Positions 1 to 12,049 of a stretch of DNA of 64,000 nt are shown here, piece by piece (position 1 is the first letter of the stretch; each line of letters opens with the position of its first letter). The stretch lies in contig CM056376.1 of assembly GCA_029718625.1 (NCBI GenBank), forward strand, positions 27,018,813-27,082,812, written 5' to 3'. Both the position numbers and the translations under genes were made by a program. Origin of the DNA: Synaphobranchus kaupii. Its lineage: Eukaryota > Chordata > Actinopteri > Anguilliformes > Synaphobranchidae. The notes beneath the pieces were generated by a model. It was not told the origin of the DNA and did no database searches. It saw only the letters and a list, made by a program, of their open reading frames with translations.

Positions 1-774
1 CTCTTAAGGGCACTGATCCCGATGCTGTAGGGGCTGCTCTGGGCACTGATCCCGATGCTGTAGAGCTGCTCTGGGCACTGATCCCGATGCTGTAGAGCTG
101 CTCTGGGCACTGATCCCGATGCTGTAGGGGCTGCTCTGGGCACTGATCCCGATGTTGTAGGGGCTACTCTGGGCACTGATCCCGATGCTGTAGAGCCGCT
201 CTGGGCACTGATCCCGATGCTGTAGAGCTGCTCTGGGCACTGATCCCGATGCTGTAGAGCCGCTCTGGGAACTGATCCCGATGCTGTAGGGGCTGCTCTG
301 GGCACTGATCCCGATGCTGTAGCGCTGCTCTGGGCACTGATCCCGATGCTGTAGGGGCTGCTCTGGGCACTGATCCCGATGCTGTAGAGCCGCTCTGGGC
401 ACTGATCCCGATGCTGTAGGGGCTACTCTGGGCACTGATCCCGATGCTGTAGAGCCGCTCTGGGCACTGATCCCGATGCTGTAGAGCCGCTCTGGGCACT
501 GATCCCGATGCTGTAGGGGCTACTCTGGGCACTGATCCCGATGCTGTAGCGCTGCTCTGGGCACTGATCCCGATGCTGTAGGGGCTACTCTGGGCACTGA
601 TCCCGATGCTGTAGAGCCGCTCTGGGCACTGATCCCGATGCTGTAGGGGCTACTCTGGGCACTGATCCCGATGCTGTAGGGGCTACTCTGGGCACTGATC
701 CCGATGCTGTAGCACTTCTCTGGGCACTGATCCCGATGCTGTAGAGCCGCTCTGGGCACTGATCCCGATGCTGT
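1..774. repeat. Minisatellite, 32/33-bp unit
   Basis: About 23-24 head-to-tail copies of a 32/33-bp unit containing the constant core CACTGATCCCGATGCTGTAG. Copies differ mainly after the core (GAGCTGCTCT, GAGCCGCTCT, GGGCTGCTCT, GGGCTACTCT), and the one-base length difference falls at the same place. The array runs off the left edge of the window, so its true length is unknown, and stops abruptly at about 774. Open frames across it are a by-product of the repeat and show no protein features. Confidence 0.95.
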
Positions 775-1144
775 TTCGGGGAGGTACTGAGCACGGGGGT
801 GGAAGATGGACTGAACAGTTGACGATACAGACACCAAAAGGGAAAATTACTCCCATAAGGTTCTCCTGCCCCAACGGTACATCTCAGTTCCCCTGGCGTG
901 ATCTGCACCCCCGTAGGGCGGGGGGGTCCAGCATGTCACCGAGATACTGTCACCACGGTAACCTTGACTGCACGGCTCCCCTACAAATTGGGGGCTGATC
1001 TCCTCCTTTAGATTACATTACATCACGCGTCACAAGCACCGCTGGAAACAGGTCACTGACTTTCTTCATGCCATTCCGCGATCATTCTTAACTCGTGTAC
1101 GAGTGTTGTTTTGATGTGTGGCTGTTTATGCGGTTTTAATGATG
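775..1144. other. Non-coding spacer, nothing recognised
   Basis: Single-copy-looking sequence to the right of the minisatellite. No splice-flanked open frame or repeat family was recognised. Confidence 0.5.
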
Positions 1145-1215
1145 TAATAAATTCAGTCATTGCTCTACATCACATTACATTCATTCAGCAGATGCTCTTA
1201 TCTGGAGTGGCTTAG
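1145..1215 (-). repeat. SINE 3'-tail fragment (reverse orientation)
   Basis: Read on the minus strand this matches the conserved fish SINE tail (AAG.CACTC.AGATAAGAGCATCTGCTGAATG followed by an ATGTA-rich tail). The same tail occurs on the plus strand at 48880-48930, 59300-59338 and 62850-62893. No tRNA-like head is visible here, so it is a truncated copy. Confidence 0.55.
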
Positions 1216-1307
1216 AATGTGAATGAGCATGCAAGAGCACCCACATGAGTTTACAGGATTACAGCAGCACTCTTACTCAACCAGACACACTGTAATGTGC
1301 AATACAA

Positions 1308-1477
1308 TTAACCATTTAAGGTGTGAGCTCACAAGTATGTGATTAGAATGTTCTTAACGGATCATTCTGATGCTGATGTAACAATCACTACTGGTGATTG
1401 AAAGCAATGGAGTTCTTGAAGACTGACTGAATTTTGAAAGAGAAAAAAACATTCCAGAAAACCTACTCTTCAAAGGG
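1308..1477. mobile_element. Foldback element (MITE), copy 1
   Basis: This stretch matches 39271-39430 over about 150 bases with scattered substitutions, so it is a dispersed element. Degenerate inverted ends (CCATTTAAGGTGTGAG on the left; CCCTTTGAAGAGTAGG when the right end is read in reverse) and a TTAA at the left boundary suggest a DNA-transposon-derived element. The class is inferred. Confidence 0.45.
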
Positions 1478-3284
1478 TAAAGCATATTAGTGAGCTATAC
1501 CCGTTAGAAACAAGTGCAATCATAAATACATACTTGTAATTTAAGTGATAAAGGCCATTAGCATAACGGGCTGGTCGTGGCATGCCTGTTTCCGTGGTGA
1601 TGGGAAAGGAAAGGCGCAGATGGGACCAGCTGGTTTTTATTTGTTATTTGTTATGCATGTTTCCCCGTCCTGCACCCGGCCCGTCAGTGGAACACATCTG
1701 TTTAAGGTGTTTATCATCATCATCCTCAACACCAGCGAGCGTGCAGGGGGGCGGAGGGAAAGGGGGTAATGTTCAGGGAGGAATAGCGCTTATGAATCGC
1801 GCATCGCCAAACTCGAAAGACGGAGGGGGGGGGGGGGGTTTGTGTGTAGGTGCACGTGTGTCAGAATGACCCGGAGGATCACGTTTCCACCAGTGCACCG
1901 CACCGAACTTCCCCCTGGGGATGAGTGAGCAGACACCACCTCAGCGAGCAGACAGACAGACGGACGGACACACCTCTGATCAGTGACAGGAGGGGGAGAG
2001 GGGTACCTCGAGTGCACGGGACTGTGAACATAAACCCTGCTGATAGCCGAGGGAAGGGAGGCGTGGGCGCGGGGCGTCTCCAGCGACTGTGGACGCAAAC
2101 CCCAGCGGAGGGAAGAGACCTCCCTCAGCACAAGATGGAGAGATCCTGCCCGCTCCACCACTCAATCACGGCCAGAAGAGTGGCAGGCATCCGTGCACAT
2201 CTGGGCATAGCCAATCGCCTGAAGGAAGGGCTATTACCCAAAGACCAACGGCATCACATTATTCTGCACTGTCGGATAAATGGTCTGGCCAGCCAACATG
2301 CTAAGGACCAGCATGCTAAAAAATAAAAAAAAATCTGTTCTTTTGTACATTCTTATCAAAGCTGTAGACCTCACAAAGAAATCAATGTGCTTTTTCTCCC
2401 TGCTCCTCGCTCCACTGCCTTTCTAGCACAAGCCCCAGACAGTTAGCTCTGTGTTATGGAATTATTATGGATAATTTTTTGACAATTAAAAGAAAAAAAG
2501 CGTCTTGTTCTCAGCGATACAGAAAACAAGGATCCAAATTTAAATTAAAGAAAGTTGTTTTCTTATTCACTCCGCTCCCCACCCCACACACCAAAATATT
2601 AAAATGCATGCGTTTGTAATTTATCCAAGCAAAACGATTCTTGGCACGTACTCAATTGCAAATATTCATTACAGAGTTGCGAAAATGTCATGGTATTTAG
2701 GGAAGGCTGGCACCAAGGCATCATGGGAAATTGAGCCAACATAGTGCAGGCATTACCAGCCTAAAAGATTAATGGAAGAAATGGAAAATGTATTCAAGCG
2801 TTTGTCTCATGCAGTCTGAGAGAGGGTAATTCTCAGCTGTTGATTGGGCGGGCGGGCGGGCCGAACTTCACCAAATACGTCGTCCCGGCAGCACTAAGGG
2901 CTGCAGACAACGGCTGAATTCAAACTAACAGAATTTAGCAATATTAGCTCTCTTCAATAATCACTTTACAGGCTGCCTGTAAAATATCCTACCAATTATA
3001 AAGCATAAAGATGACCCCCCCCCCAAATTTGCACAAGAAAAGTCACGGCCTCAACTCTTAACTTCAGACTTTAGTATTAATCTCTTGAGCCCCTCTTAAG
3101 GCTGTGATTGGGTGGCAATTAATGGCTCTGTGATTTAGGGCGGAATGGACTGTTATGGACATTTTTTTTTTTGTCCCTTTGGGTCACTGGGCCCTGTAGT
3201 CACAGCACTGCCATACAAATGTTCCTGTTGTTTAGGCGGTGATATTCTGTATAAACTGCTTACCCGGGACACGGTCCCTTCACT
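1478..3284. other. Non-coding stretch
   Basis: AT-rich sequence with a G run near 1828-1838, a (GGGC)n patch near 2846-2862 and short C/T runs. Open frames at 1582-2326 in several registers show no domain, splice context or protein-like composition. No gene was recognised. Confidence 0.5.
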
Positions 3285-3501
3285 GTAGTGGTAACACGCT
3301 AACCTCGCCGTAGTGCTAACATGCTAACCTCGCCGTAGTGCTAACATGCTAACCTCGCCGTCGTGCTAACATGCTAACCTCGCCGTCGTGCTAACACGCT
3401 AACCTCGCCGTAGTGCTAACATGCTAACCTCGCCGTCGTGCTAACACGCTAACCTCGCCGTAGTGCTAACATGCTAACCTCGCCGTCGTGCTAACACGCT
3501 A
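3285..3501. repeat. Minisatellite, 25-bp unit
   Basis: About 8.7 copies of a 25-bp unit built on GCTAACATGCTAACCTCGCC. Variation is almost confined to two sites: TAG/TCG before TGCTAAC, and ATGCTAAC/ACGCTAAC. There are no length changes between copies. Confidence 0.93.
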
Positions 3502-4349
3502 GTGATGTCTGAAGGGTCCTGAAAAGCGCTGTTGAGCTTGTTGGGTCAGCAATGAAAGGGCTGTCCATTTTGTGTTGACCGTCATATTTCTCGTGAGTAA
3601 GAGTTTAGTGTGGGAACCTTACACTTAAATATCTCTATTGTAGAGACGCCATTTTCTCTGCAATTTAAACGGACAGTTTTCTTTTGTCATGCAGTTTATT
3701 TGGCAGAAGATAATACAGCCATTTCCTCAACTGGCCCGATACTGTTGAAAGTGGTCGGGCGCTGGAGGGGTGAAAGTGCTTTACCTGGGGGGCACCTTAA
3801 ACAGGCGTGGGTGGCATAGAGTTGACTTAACAAGTGAAATTAGTGATTCCAAATTGTCCAAAAAAAGAAATCAGGGAAAGAAATCACATTGGGAAAGAAA
3901 TCACATTTTGTCCATCTGCATTTGTTAATTACAACATTACAATGTTCCGTTTAATTCAATAATTTTACAATGTTCAACAATCTCCAATTTCATTAATATG
4001 AAAGTTATTCACTATTCATTTGCGTGGTACTCCTGTACTGTGTGTATGTGAGTATCATAAGTATGAAACACAGTGCAGGAGTACTGTTTGTGTGCATGTG
4101 TATCTGTGTGTGTGTGTGCATTTGGGGCCCAATATGAATTCCATTCCATTTCAGTCAATTGAAGTGAATTGAAAATATTCACAATCAATTTCTTGAACTG
4201 AATGACGATTTAATTGAAATGGCATTGCCCCAACCCCCCCCCCCCCCCCTTCAAAACCAAGCTGACTGAACCGCCGCTGGAACGCCGTCATGGAGCAACA
4301 CCGAAAAAAGCAATGCACGCTGGGAAATAAAAAATAAAAAACTTAAAAT
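3502..4349. other. Non-coding stretch
   Basis: No gene recognised. It contains a short TG-rich patch (4080-4122), the repeated AATTGA-type motif around 4150-4220 and a C run near 4236-4249. Confidence 0.5.
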
Positions 4350-4440
4350 CCCGAGAACCTCAAAAGACCTTATTGTAAAAGGTCGGTATTGTAAAAGAGA
4401 AGTTGTTCTCAATGCCTTACCTGGATAAATAAAGGTTTAA
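4350..4440 (+). repeat. LINE-like 3'-end fragment
   Basis: The segment with GTAAAAGAGAAGTTGTTCTC followed by TTACCTGGATAAATAAAGGT resembles the 3' untranslated end of common fish LINEs, which finish in an AATAAAGGTT-type tail. Only this short 3' piece is recognisable and no reverse-transcriptase sequence lies beside it. The family assignment is from recall. Confidence 0.4.
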
Positions 4441-5018
4441 CTAGCTGAAGCTTCCCGAAACCGTGTTAAAAGGAAACTAAAGAGCCAAGGATGAATTGCT
4501 TCAGCCGTTGCTTGGCGTGAAAGCCAGCCGAGCGACGCTCCAACCTGGGGCTGAGAAAGTAACCGTGGCAGCCTTTTTTTTTTTTTGTACAGCTACGCGT
4601 GGGAGTGATTTCTGACTGCAGTGCGCCACGTACACACACCTCCTGCCTTAATCTCGCTCCTCGTGCGACACAGCGCGGTGGATTTGTTTCGTTTGGCGTG
4701 ACGTCCGGAGACAGAGAGCGGAGAGTGATAGAGCGTGAGCCGAACAACGAGCTGAAGGGGAGTACACGGGCGCCTCTGTAATTTAGTAGAGGGAGGCTGT
4801 CCGTCCATGCAGACCAGCCCGTCAGAGCATCACTGTCTGCACACAGTCCCACCCCGGGCCCATTTCTTCCCATTTCTTCAGAGGAAGCCGACAGGTTAAT
4901 GAAAAAGTATTGATTCCCAACGCATCCCACAAGATGAAAAAAAGTATCACTAACGCTTCCCAACTTTTTAATTCCGAGGAATTCTTACAGACTGGGGAGG
5001 GGGGGTGGGTGAGTGATG
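4441..5018. other. Non-coding stretch
   Basis: Nothing recognised apart from a T run near 4574-4586. The longest minus-strand frame (4466-4963) has no domain-like features. Confidence 0.45.
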
Positions 5019-5245
5019 GCACAGCACAGGTTTTGGATAGAGGAAGAAGAATAGACAGAAAGAAAAAGAAAGGGAACCAAAGAGAGAGAGAGAGAGAGAG
5101 AGAAATAGAGATTTGAAAATGCAATTGTTGGCACAATTCTGACCTGAGAAATAGCCAGTCACAGTGATTGTGACCTGAGAAACAGACAGTCAGCTCGATT
5201 GTGACATGAGAAATAGCCAGTCACATATTACATGTCCTCTGATAG
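5019..5245. repeat. Duplicated segment, copy A
   Basis: About 200 bases here recur at 6630-6815: the block with ACAGCACAGGTTTTGGATAG, a GAAAGAAAAAGAAAGGGAAC stretch, (GA)n, then GAAAATGCAATTGTTGGCAC. Inside, a ~35-bp motif (GTGACCTGAGAAATAGCCAG plus spacer) is repeated three times in copy A and twice in copy B. Copy A lies just outside the hAT-like element at 5557-6961 and copy B just inside its right end. Confidence 0.8.
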
Positions 5246-5299
5246 AAAACGGCAAAAATGCACAATACATCACTCCCTTGGCCTAAGTCCAAAAACGAA

Positions 5300-5500
5300 A
5301 AACAATAAGAGAGCCAGAGAGGGAGAGAGAGACAGACAGAGAGATTGAGAGAGATAGACAGAGAAAGAGATTGAGAGAGAGATAGACAGAGAGAAAGATT
5401 GAGAGAGAGAGACAGAGAGAAAGATTGAGAGATAGAGCAAGAAAAAGGGGAGAGAGATTGAGAGATAGAGCAAGAGAGAGAAGGAGAGAAAGAGAGAAGG
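5300..5500. repeat. (GA)n/(GACA)n purine-rich microsatellite
   Basis: About 200 bases of imperfect GAGAGA with GACA, GATT and GAAA interruptions and no stable longer unit. Open frames on the minus strand (SLSLSL-type protein) are artefacts. Confidence 0.9.
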
Positions 5501-5556
5501 GACTGAACGGCAGCCCTGTGTTCTCGTCTCATTCCTTCACGAGCACCTGAAATAAC

Positions 5557-6961
5557 CTGAGGGGAAATTAACTTTCTGACCTAACAGCCACAGTGGCTGG
5601 TAGATGCCAAATTTTACCAGCCACCCCAAAATTTTACCAGACATCTTTTTTTTTAATACATTGCGCAAGAATAACGTTTCAGAATGCACTCATGTTTAGT
5701 AGCTCTAATAAAATAGTATTTATTATATCATGTATTACAGGTCAAACAGTCAAATGTGTATAACTTTATTTCATACATTTCATATAATCTATTATCTAAT
5801 ACTAGATAAATTTTTCTGAACGAACAGATGCCAGTAGGCCTAACGTTAGAGCGAGCTGTCCGGAGATCACTTTTACCTTAGAGCGTAGCCTATTGGTAAA
5901 GGTATTGGTCAGTTTTTTGTTTTTCTGTGTGATGCTGTGCGACGCTTGTTAAAATAGCTTTATGGTAAATCGAAGGCATATCAGTTGCACTGGACTCTGC
6001 GGACCATCCGAATTGGCGGAAGTATAAAAAAAAATTATTTCACTGCTTGTTTCTTTTATAACAACTTGTAACAATCTTATTTTCCAGCAACTAATAGCAT
6101 GATGTTAACAGACAATATTAAATGACACCCATTTTCATTCTGATAGGTTTGTTTTATAAATAATTGTGCAAATTTTATTAGGCAAATAATTCACATATTC
6201 TCCATCCAAAATGAATCATTATATCGAGGGTATGACATAATACCGTAGCTTATTTTGGGAAGTAACTACGGTATTATGCCTAAGCTATTTCTTTCATTGA
6301 ACTTGAGAACCAAGACTCGCAAAGTTCTGCTACTAAGGTTAGCTCTAGAAGAAACTGTGCAAGATAGGCTACTGGGTTCACCCACTGCTGAGATGCAGGG
6401 AGAAGCATATCATAGACTTTTGCTTGAACTCCACCTAACTTATTCGGCGAGGAGTTCAGATGGTAGCCTACTTTTCTCTCGTTGTTTCCATCAAATCTGT
6501 TATGGCGCTGCGTTGCTTTGGGGGCGGGGATTGCGTTGAGGATTTATGGTACTACATAAAAACAACGGATGAGTTGTGTGAACACGGCAGAAGGGCTCGC
6601 CTCAAGCGCTTTTTTTTCCTGTCGCACGTTTATGGCACAGCACAGGTTTTGGATAGAGGAAGAATAGAGAGAAAGAAAAAGAAAGGGAACCAAAGAGAGA
6701 GAGAAAAATAGAGATTTGAAAATGCAATTGTTGGCACAATTGTGACCTGAGAAATAGCCAGTCAGCTCGATTGTGACCTGAGAAATAGCCAGTCACATAT
6801 CACATGTCCAATCAGAGAAAGAAACCTCAAGTTTTTTTTATTTATTCCTGCTTGTATCCACTTCGCTACACTCCACTGTGGCGGGTAGGTTTGATACATT
6901 TACCCGACAATTCTGAAATCTACCCGCATTTGGCGGGTGGCGGGTGCTAATTTCCCACCCT
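5557..6961. mobile_element. Degraded hAT-like element
   Basis: The right end (6878-6961) finishes GGTGCTAATTTCCCACCCTG and contains nested GGCGGGT motifs. The left end near 5557 starts GAGGGGAAATTAACTTTC with CCAGCCAC motifs. Both have the same layout as the small element at 20627-20852, whose ends read GGGGTGTGAAATTAACATCA and GTTAATTTGATACCCTG. A ~1.4-kb hAT relic is inferred. No clear 8-bp target duplication was found and no transposase frame survives; the frame at 6255-6539 has no recognisable domain. A duplicated segment (6630-6815) sits near the right end. Confidence 0.4.
6630..6815. repeat. Duplicated segment, copy B
   Basis: Second copy of the 5019-5245 segment, with a shorter (GA)n tract and two rather than three copies of the internal GACCTGAGAAATAGCCAGTC motif. 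Confidence 0.8.
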
Positions 6962-8035
6962 GCTTACGCCTCTCCACCGCACACTCCCAGGTGCATTGTG
7001 GGTTATTGGCACTTCAGAACATGGCCAACTGCGCTCTTAGATGGCGGAGCTATTTCTCGGGGGGGGGGGGGGATAAGGGGGATTTGGCTTTGGGCCTGGT
7101 GCAAGGGGGGGGTTTGGCCTGGCGCCAGACACAAAATGAGTTTTTTGCAATGCCAGAGCTTATAGCTCCTATCCAACGGGACACACACGGCCCAGCAGAC
7201 ACTGAGGAGAATCAAATGACAGGGATCAGCGGACAGAGAGACCCCGACAACGCCCCCCCAACACCGCCTAAATGGGTGGTCTGCCGCGGGGTGTCGGACC
7301 AGTGGCCCGTATCGACCCATCCGCGGAACAAGAAAAAAACAACAACAAAAAAAACGTGTGTATGTGACCTAATTCAGCTTCAGAGCTGCTTCAGAGAGAC
7401 CAGTAAGGGTTTGAATAAAAACAGAAGCAAAAGAACAGAAACAAATTGTCTCATTTTGTACATGGTATCCAGTTTCATATACCTCATTATGTTAATCTGT
7501 ATGCGTCAGGAATATTAGTTTAAAAACGTCCCCGTCGGCTGTGGAGAGCTGATTGGATTTGGTCGGAGTTGAACCCCAGCCCTTATGTCTAAGCGGTGCT
7601 GAAAGCCCTGGGCTGCAGGTGGTAGAAAACAAAGAGCAGGAGAAACGGCATTCCAGAGTTCTCTTCCCTCCGGAAGCCCAGCCCACGCTCCTGCTTATTA
7701 TCCACATCCGTAACCGTGCCGCTGTTTTCCCCGTATTTACGATCCGCGCCTCCTTTTAAGAGAATTGATATCCGGCGGCACGAAACGCAGCTCCATGAAA
7801 TAACTGCTGATTCTGAAGCGGGGAGAGATCAGGTGAGGGAGAGCGGACTGACCAGGTAGAAAAGCTTAGGGGGCGTTACGACGAAACGGGACCCAAAAAC
7901 ACAGCGGGACAGGAGACCGGGCACAATCCTGGAGAGGACCAAGAACATGACCCCGCCTTTCACTTTCGGGAAGGCTGTTCGGGGGGTGGGGGGGGGGTGG
8001 GGGGGTGCATGCTGGTGAGAGACAGTGAGAGAATT
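6962..8035. other. Non-coding stretch with G runs
   Basis: Contains poly-G runs at about 7061-7072 and 7981-8005. The 193-codon plus-strand frame (6937-7518) begins inside the preceding repeat, has no domain and no splice context, and is not called as a gene. Confidence 0.5.
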
Positions 8036-8276
8036 CACTGCAAAAACCGAAAAATAAGTCAATCTTAACAAGCATTTAGTCTTATATTTAGACATAAAAT
8101 CTTATTTCTATTACTTTTTTGCTAAATAAGATTGTCAATGAGGTGAGACAGTTTTACTCATTTCAAGATTTTCCAATGGGGTAATATAATTTCACTTGTC
8201 AAGCAAAAAGTAACAAATATTTTCGACTTTAAGTCTTATTACAAGACTAAAACACTTGTTAAGATTTTTTGCAGTG
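8036..8276. mobile_element. Foldback element, CACTGCAAAAA ends, copy 1
   Basis: Perfect 11-bp inverted ends (CACTGCAAAAA ... TTTTTGCAGTG) bound 241 bases rich in AAGTCTTAT/ATAAGACTT motifs. The same element occurs at 31711-31989. Elements of this appearance are common non-autonomous transposons in fish. No clear target duplication is visible. Confidence 0.75.
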
Positions 8277-9085
8277 TTCATGGAAATTCATAATGTGATA
8301 TACAATATATGTACCCTGTGTGCTTTGCGGGATTATTGCTCTCTCAAATGCAATTATAAATCCTCTTTAATTTGGAAGAAGTCATCTTTTTGTTGCCCAC
8401 ACAAAACTCGGCCGCATCAAAAATCTGAAAATCCAACGGTGAGGAGACCGAACAAAAGGTTGATTTAGAACTGGAAAAACCCAGTAAAACAGGATGTGCT
8501 GTACTTTAGAATTCCCTGTGGACCAGACCAATGTTGCTTCAAATACAGAAATCACTTCTTTTTTTTTTATGGCAAAACAACAGGGTTATGAAAAGCCATA
8601 ATAATACTATTCAACTGTATAGGAATCAACTCGCCCTTCTAACAAATATCTGTGCAAGTAAGGCAGGAAACCTCGGCTAGCAAGGACAAACAAACGCTAA
8701 ACTGCTACATAGACAGAAAGTCACTCTCTTAATCTCCAGGCACTTGTCTCTGGATCAGGACAATGCTTTGCCGCGGGTTTGAATGATCAGATGGGAGAGC
8801 GATATGCGGTGCATGTTCATTTTAACGCTGAGAGGTCATGAGGCAAGACGGCTTCCGGCCACTTTAGCGGGATGGAATTTGTACCCCTAACGTCCCCTTT
8901 CACAGTGGGAGGAAAGCACTAGGTCATCCTGATCTGAAATCTATTATAAGAATAGAGACATAGGTTCAAAGCCCCTCGTGGGCTGATATTGCCTTGCCTT
9001 ATCTACAAAGCAAGCCTAGTCATACCAATTACCATTCCTATCCAACTTCCAACACAGTTTGAAAATAGAGATCAAACACACGCAT
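8277..9085. other. Non-coding stretch
   Basis: No gene or repeat family recognised; includes a T run near 8560-8570. Confidence 0.5.
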
Positions 9086-9090
9086 GCGTG

Positions 9091-9094
9091 CAGA

Positions 9095-9127
<33 letters not shown>

Positions 9128-9156
9128 ACACACACACACACACACACACGGGTACA

Positions 9157-9201
<45 letters not shown>

Positions 9202-9245
9202 ACAGACACACACACACACACACACACACGGGTACAGACACAAAC
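9091..9245. repeat. (CA)n microsatellite, interrupted
   Basis: Four CA blocks separated by GTA, GGTACAGA and similar interruptions; the GGTACAGA interruption recurs three times, showing small local duplications within the array. Confidence 0.95.
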
Positions 9246-9439
9246 ATGCAGACAGAGGCGGGCGCTCGCAATCAATCTCCTGCAGCCGAGGTACATAAAT
9301 AAAAAAATAACTTCTTGAATGTAAATCTTCTACTTAAAAAAAGGAAAAGAGAATGAATTGTTCTGCGGTGCTCTAAATTCACTCCCTGCGTTACTGAGAG
9401 AACACTACAGAAACCCTGAGCTCTGGGAGAGCCAAACCA

Positions 9440-10272
9440 GCACTGAAAGATTCACACTGTTCTCTGCACAGCATGTGAAATATTCATGCTGTTCTCTCTA
9501 CAGCATGTGAAAGATTCACGCTGTTCTCTCTCCAGTGTGTGAAAGATTCACACTGTTCTCTCTACAGCATGTGAAAGATTCACACTGTTCTCTCTACAGC
9601 ATGTGAAAGATTAACATATTTCCCTGTATCGCAAGTGAAAGATTGACACTTCTCTGTACAGCGTGTGAAAGATTCAGACTGTTCTCTGTACAGCGTGTGA
9701 AAGATTATCACTGTTTTCTATACAGCATGTGAAAGATTCAAACTGTTCTCTGTACAGCGTGTGAAAGATTCTCACTGTTTTCTATACAGCATGTGAAAGA
9801 TTCAAACTGTTCTCTGTACAGCGTGTGAAAGATTCTCACTGTTTTCTATACAGCATGTGAAAGATTCAGACTGTTCTCTGTACAGCATCTGAAAGATTCA
9901 CACTCTTCTCTGCACAGCATGTGAAAGATTCACACTTTTCCCAGTATAGCATGTGAAAGATTCACACTTCTCTGCATAGCGTGTGAAAGATTCACACTGT
10001 TCTCTCTGCAGCGTGAAAGATTCACACTGTTCTCTCTACAGCATGTGAAAGATTCACACTTTTCCCTGTATAGCATGTGAAAGATTCACACTTCTCTGGA
10101 CAGCGTGTGAAAGATTCAGACTGTTCTCTGTACAGCGTGTGAAAGATTCACACTGTTCTCTGTACAGTGTGTGAAAGATTCTCACTGTTTTCTGTACAGC
10201 ATGTGAAAGATTCAGACTGTTCTCTGTACAATGTGAAAGATTCACACTGTGCTCTGTACAGTATGTGAAAGA
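9440..10272. repeat. Minisatellite, ~32-bp unit, degenerate
   Basis: About 26 copies of a ~31-33-bp unit (GTGAAAGATTCACACTGTTC then TCTGTACAGCAT). Copies vary by substitutions and small deletions (TTCTCTCTACAG, TTTCCCTGTATAG, TTTTCTATACAG). Each unit carries a short partial inverted repeat, GTGAAAGATTCACAC, in which GTGAA pairs with TTCAC. A sub-block of about 63 bp (two units) is repeated three times at 9705-9885. Confidence 0.95.
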
Positions 10273-10275
10273 TTT

Positions 10276-12049
10276 CTTTTTTTGGTGGGGGTGGAAGAGG
10301 TCTTGCAGAAGGGCAGTCAGAACAACAGGTGTACTCTGGATTTGGTAGTAAATGTTCCTCTTATGTTTTGTAACCTTGTGAAAATCTGTTTAAAAAAACC
10401 AAAGTGGGGCAAAAGAAACCCCACCCACAACCCATTTCAGATTCACTGAAAATGCAACAAGATAATTACACATAATTCTGCTTCCATGAAAATATATTAA
10501 TCAGTCTGATAGTGAATACAATCTTTTTTTTCCCCCCACACTCAGCCAATTAATGCATTAGCATACTGATGCAAACATGAAACAGGAAGCAACCAAATCC
10601 AATTGGGACACGATTCAAGGAGGCAACCGGAATCCTTCAAATACCACTAATCAACAACAAAGCAAAAATGTTTAATACAGACACACTAATACAGTCCCAA
10701 TTTCACTCATCTGACACTAATGAAGTCATATCTTTGTTATGCAATATATGCATTATTAGTGGGGGGAGGAGGCTTTAATGATTGAAGAGAAAATGGCATC
10801 ACCAAAGAAAAGAAACTCTTAAGACAGGGTAATTTGAGAGCCCCTTGATCGCTCAGCACGAACATGAAAGCTTGCTGTGCAAAATTTTTCGAGTTGCCCA
10901 GCTGACAGCTGTTAATAACCAATACCCAAAATTACCGCAAGATGGACAGATGACTGAGCGCTAGCTGGAGCCTTAGGTTGGTGAAAGACACACGTGTTTG
11001 CACAACTCAACAACTGAGGTACGAGAAATAGATCTGATGCACTTATGCATAATTCCAACAAAAATATAATGAACCACCACCACAAATTATTATTTTTTTA
11101 CTACAAGCTGTTGGCCAGTCATCAACAAAGGCTAAACTGCCTTCAGGGCAACCTCTATCAGCACGAGAAAAGAAATGAAGGAGCACGGAAAGATGCTTTC
11201 AGACACAAATTCTCATAATTTGTCAATGGATCGGACGATAGGTCAGCGGTACCTTGGACCCTTTTTTATTCAAGGAGAGCTGGCATTCCGTCCTCCTTTA
11301 GCATTTTCACCTTCAATCAGACAGGTAGAGTGAAAAGAGAGTAAATAACAGAGGAGGAATCACAGCTCAGATGGTGCCATGGCAACCTCGTGGGGGGGAG
11401 GGGGGGGGGGGGGGGAAAGCAGGGAGCAGTTAATCAGTTACAGCACAGTTTGGAAACACCCCCCCCCCCCGCTCATTTACTTTATGCTAGTTTTATAAAC
11501 TAAACACAAAGTTAAATTAATAGACGGAGTAGAAATAAGCAGCGTACGCTGTGTGACGGGATTAAAAAAGGAACTTCAAAGAGGGGGAAAAAACAGCGCA
11601 GAGGCTACCCAATTTTACAAAGATACATCTCTCACAGCACTGTTTTTCAGTGTAATTAATATGTGAGGGATTACACCAGACATTCCCCTTTTTCAACACA
11701 GATATGTGAAGTTTGGATGACTGGTTGGTCTGCTGGGACTCGGCTGGTTGCAGGCAAAATTTCCCCTCAAATGTAACACTGCATCTTAATCAAGTCTACT
11801 TTCCCTCCAAAATTATTCCCCTCTGACTAAATAAGTCTCTGCTTTGACTGCCTGTGAGCATAATACAGTTTTTTTTTTTTGTTGTTTAGTTATTTTCTAA
11901 CTTTTGTGGAGAAAGAAAACAGGACAGAATGAGTTCTTCCCTCGCCCGGTTACTGTAATGTGACTCCCCGCAGGGAGGTGTCCACATTTGTACTCCCACT
12001 GATGCCTGGGGGGTTAAGGGGATTGGTTTACACTCAACAGCTTCTAAAC
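10276..12049. other. Non-coding stretch
   Basis: AT-rich sequence with G runs near 11394-11416 and a C run at about 11459-11470. No splice-flanked open frame or recognised repeat. Confidence 0.5.

Noticed and set aside
3285..3501. CRISPR-like direct repeats
   Set aside because: Units abut each other without unique spacers, and the window is vertebrate nuclear DNA; it is a minisatellite. The same holds for the arrays at 9440, 14425, 46034 and 54471.
6255..6539. 94-codon frame as transposase remnant of the 5557-6961 element
   Set aside because: No motif of any hAT domain could be recognised in any register, so only the element ends are used as evidence.
9016..9318. Thr/His-rich and Val/Cys-rich frames over CA repeats
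   Set aside because: Direct translation of (CA)n on each strand; same for 14020-14428, 30695-31076 and 45462-45791.
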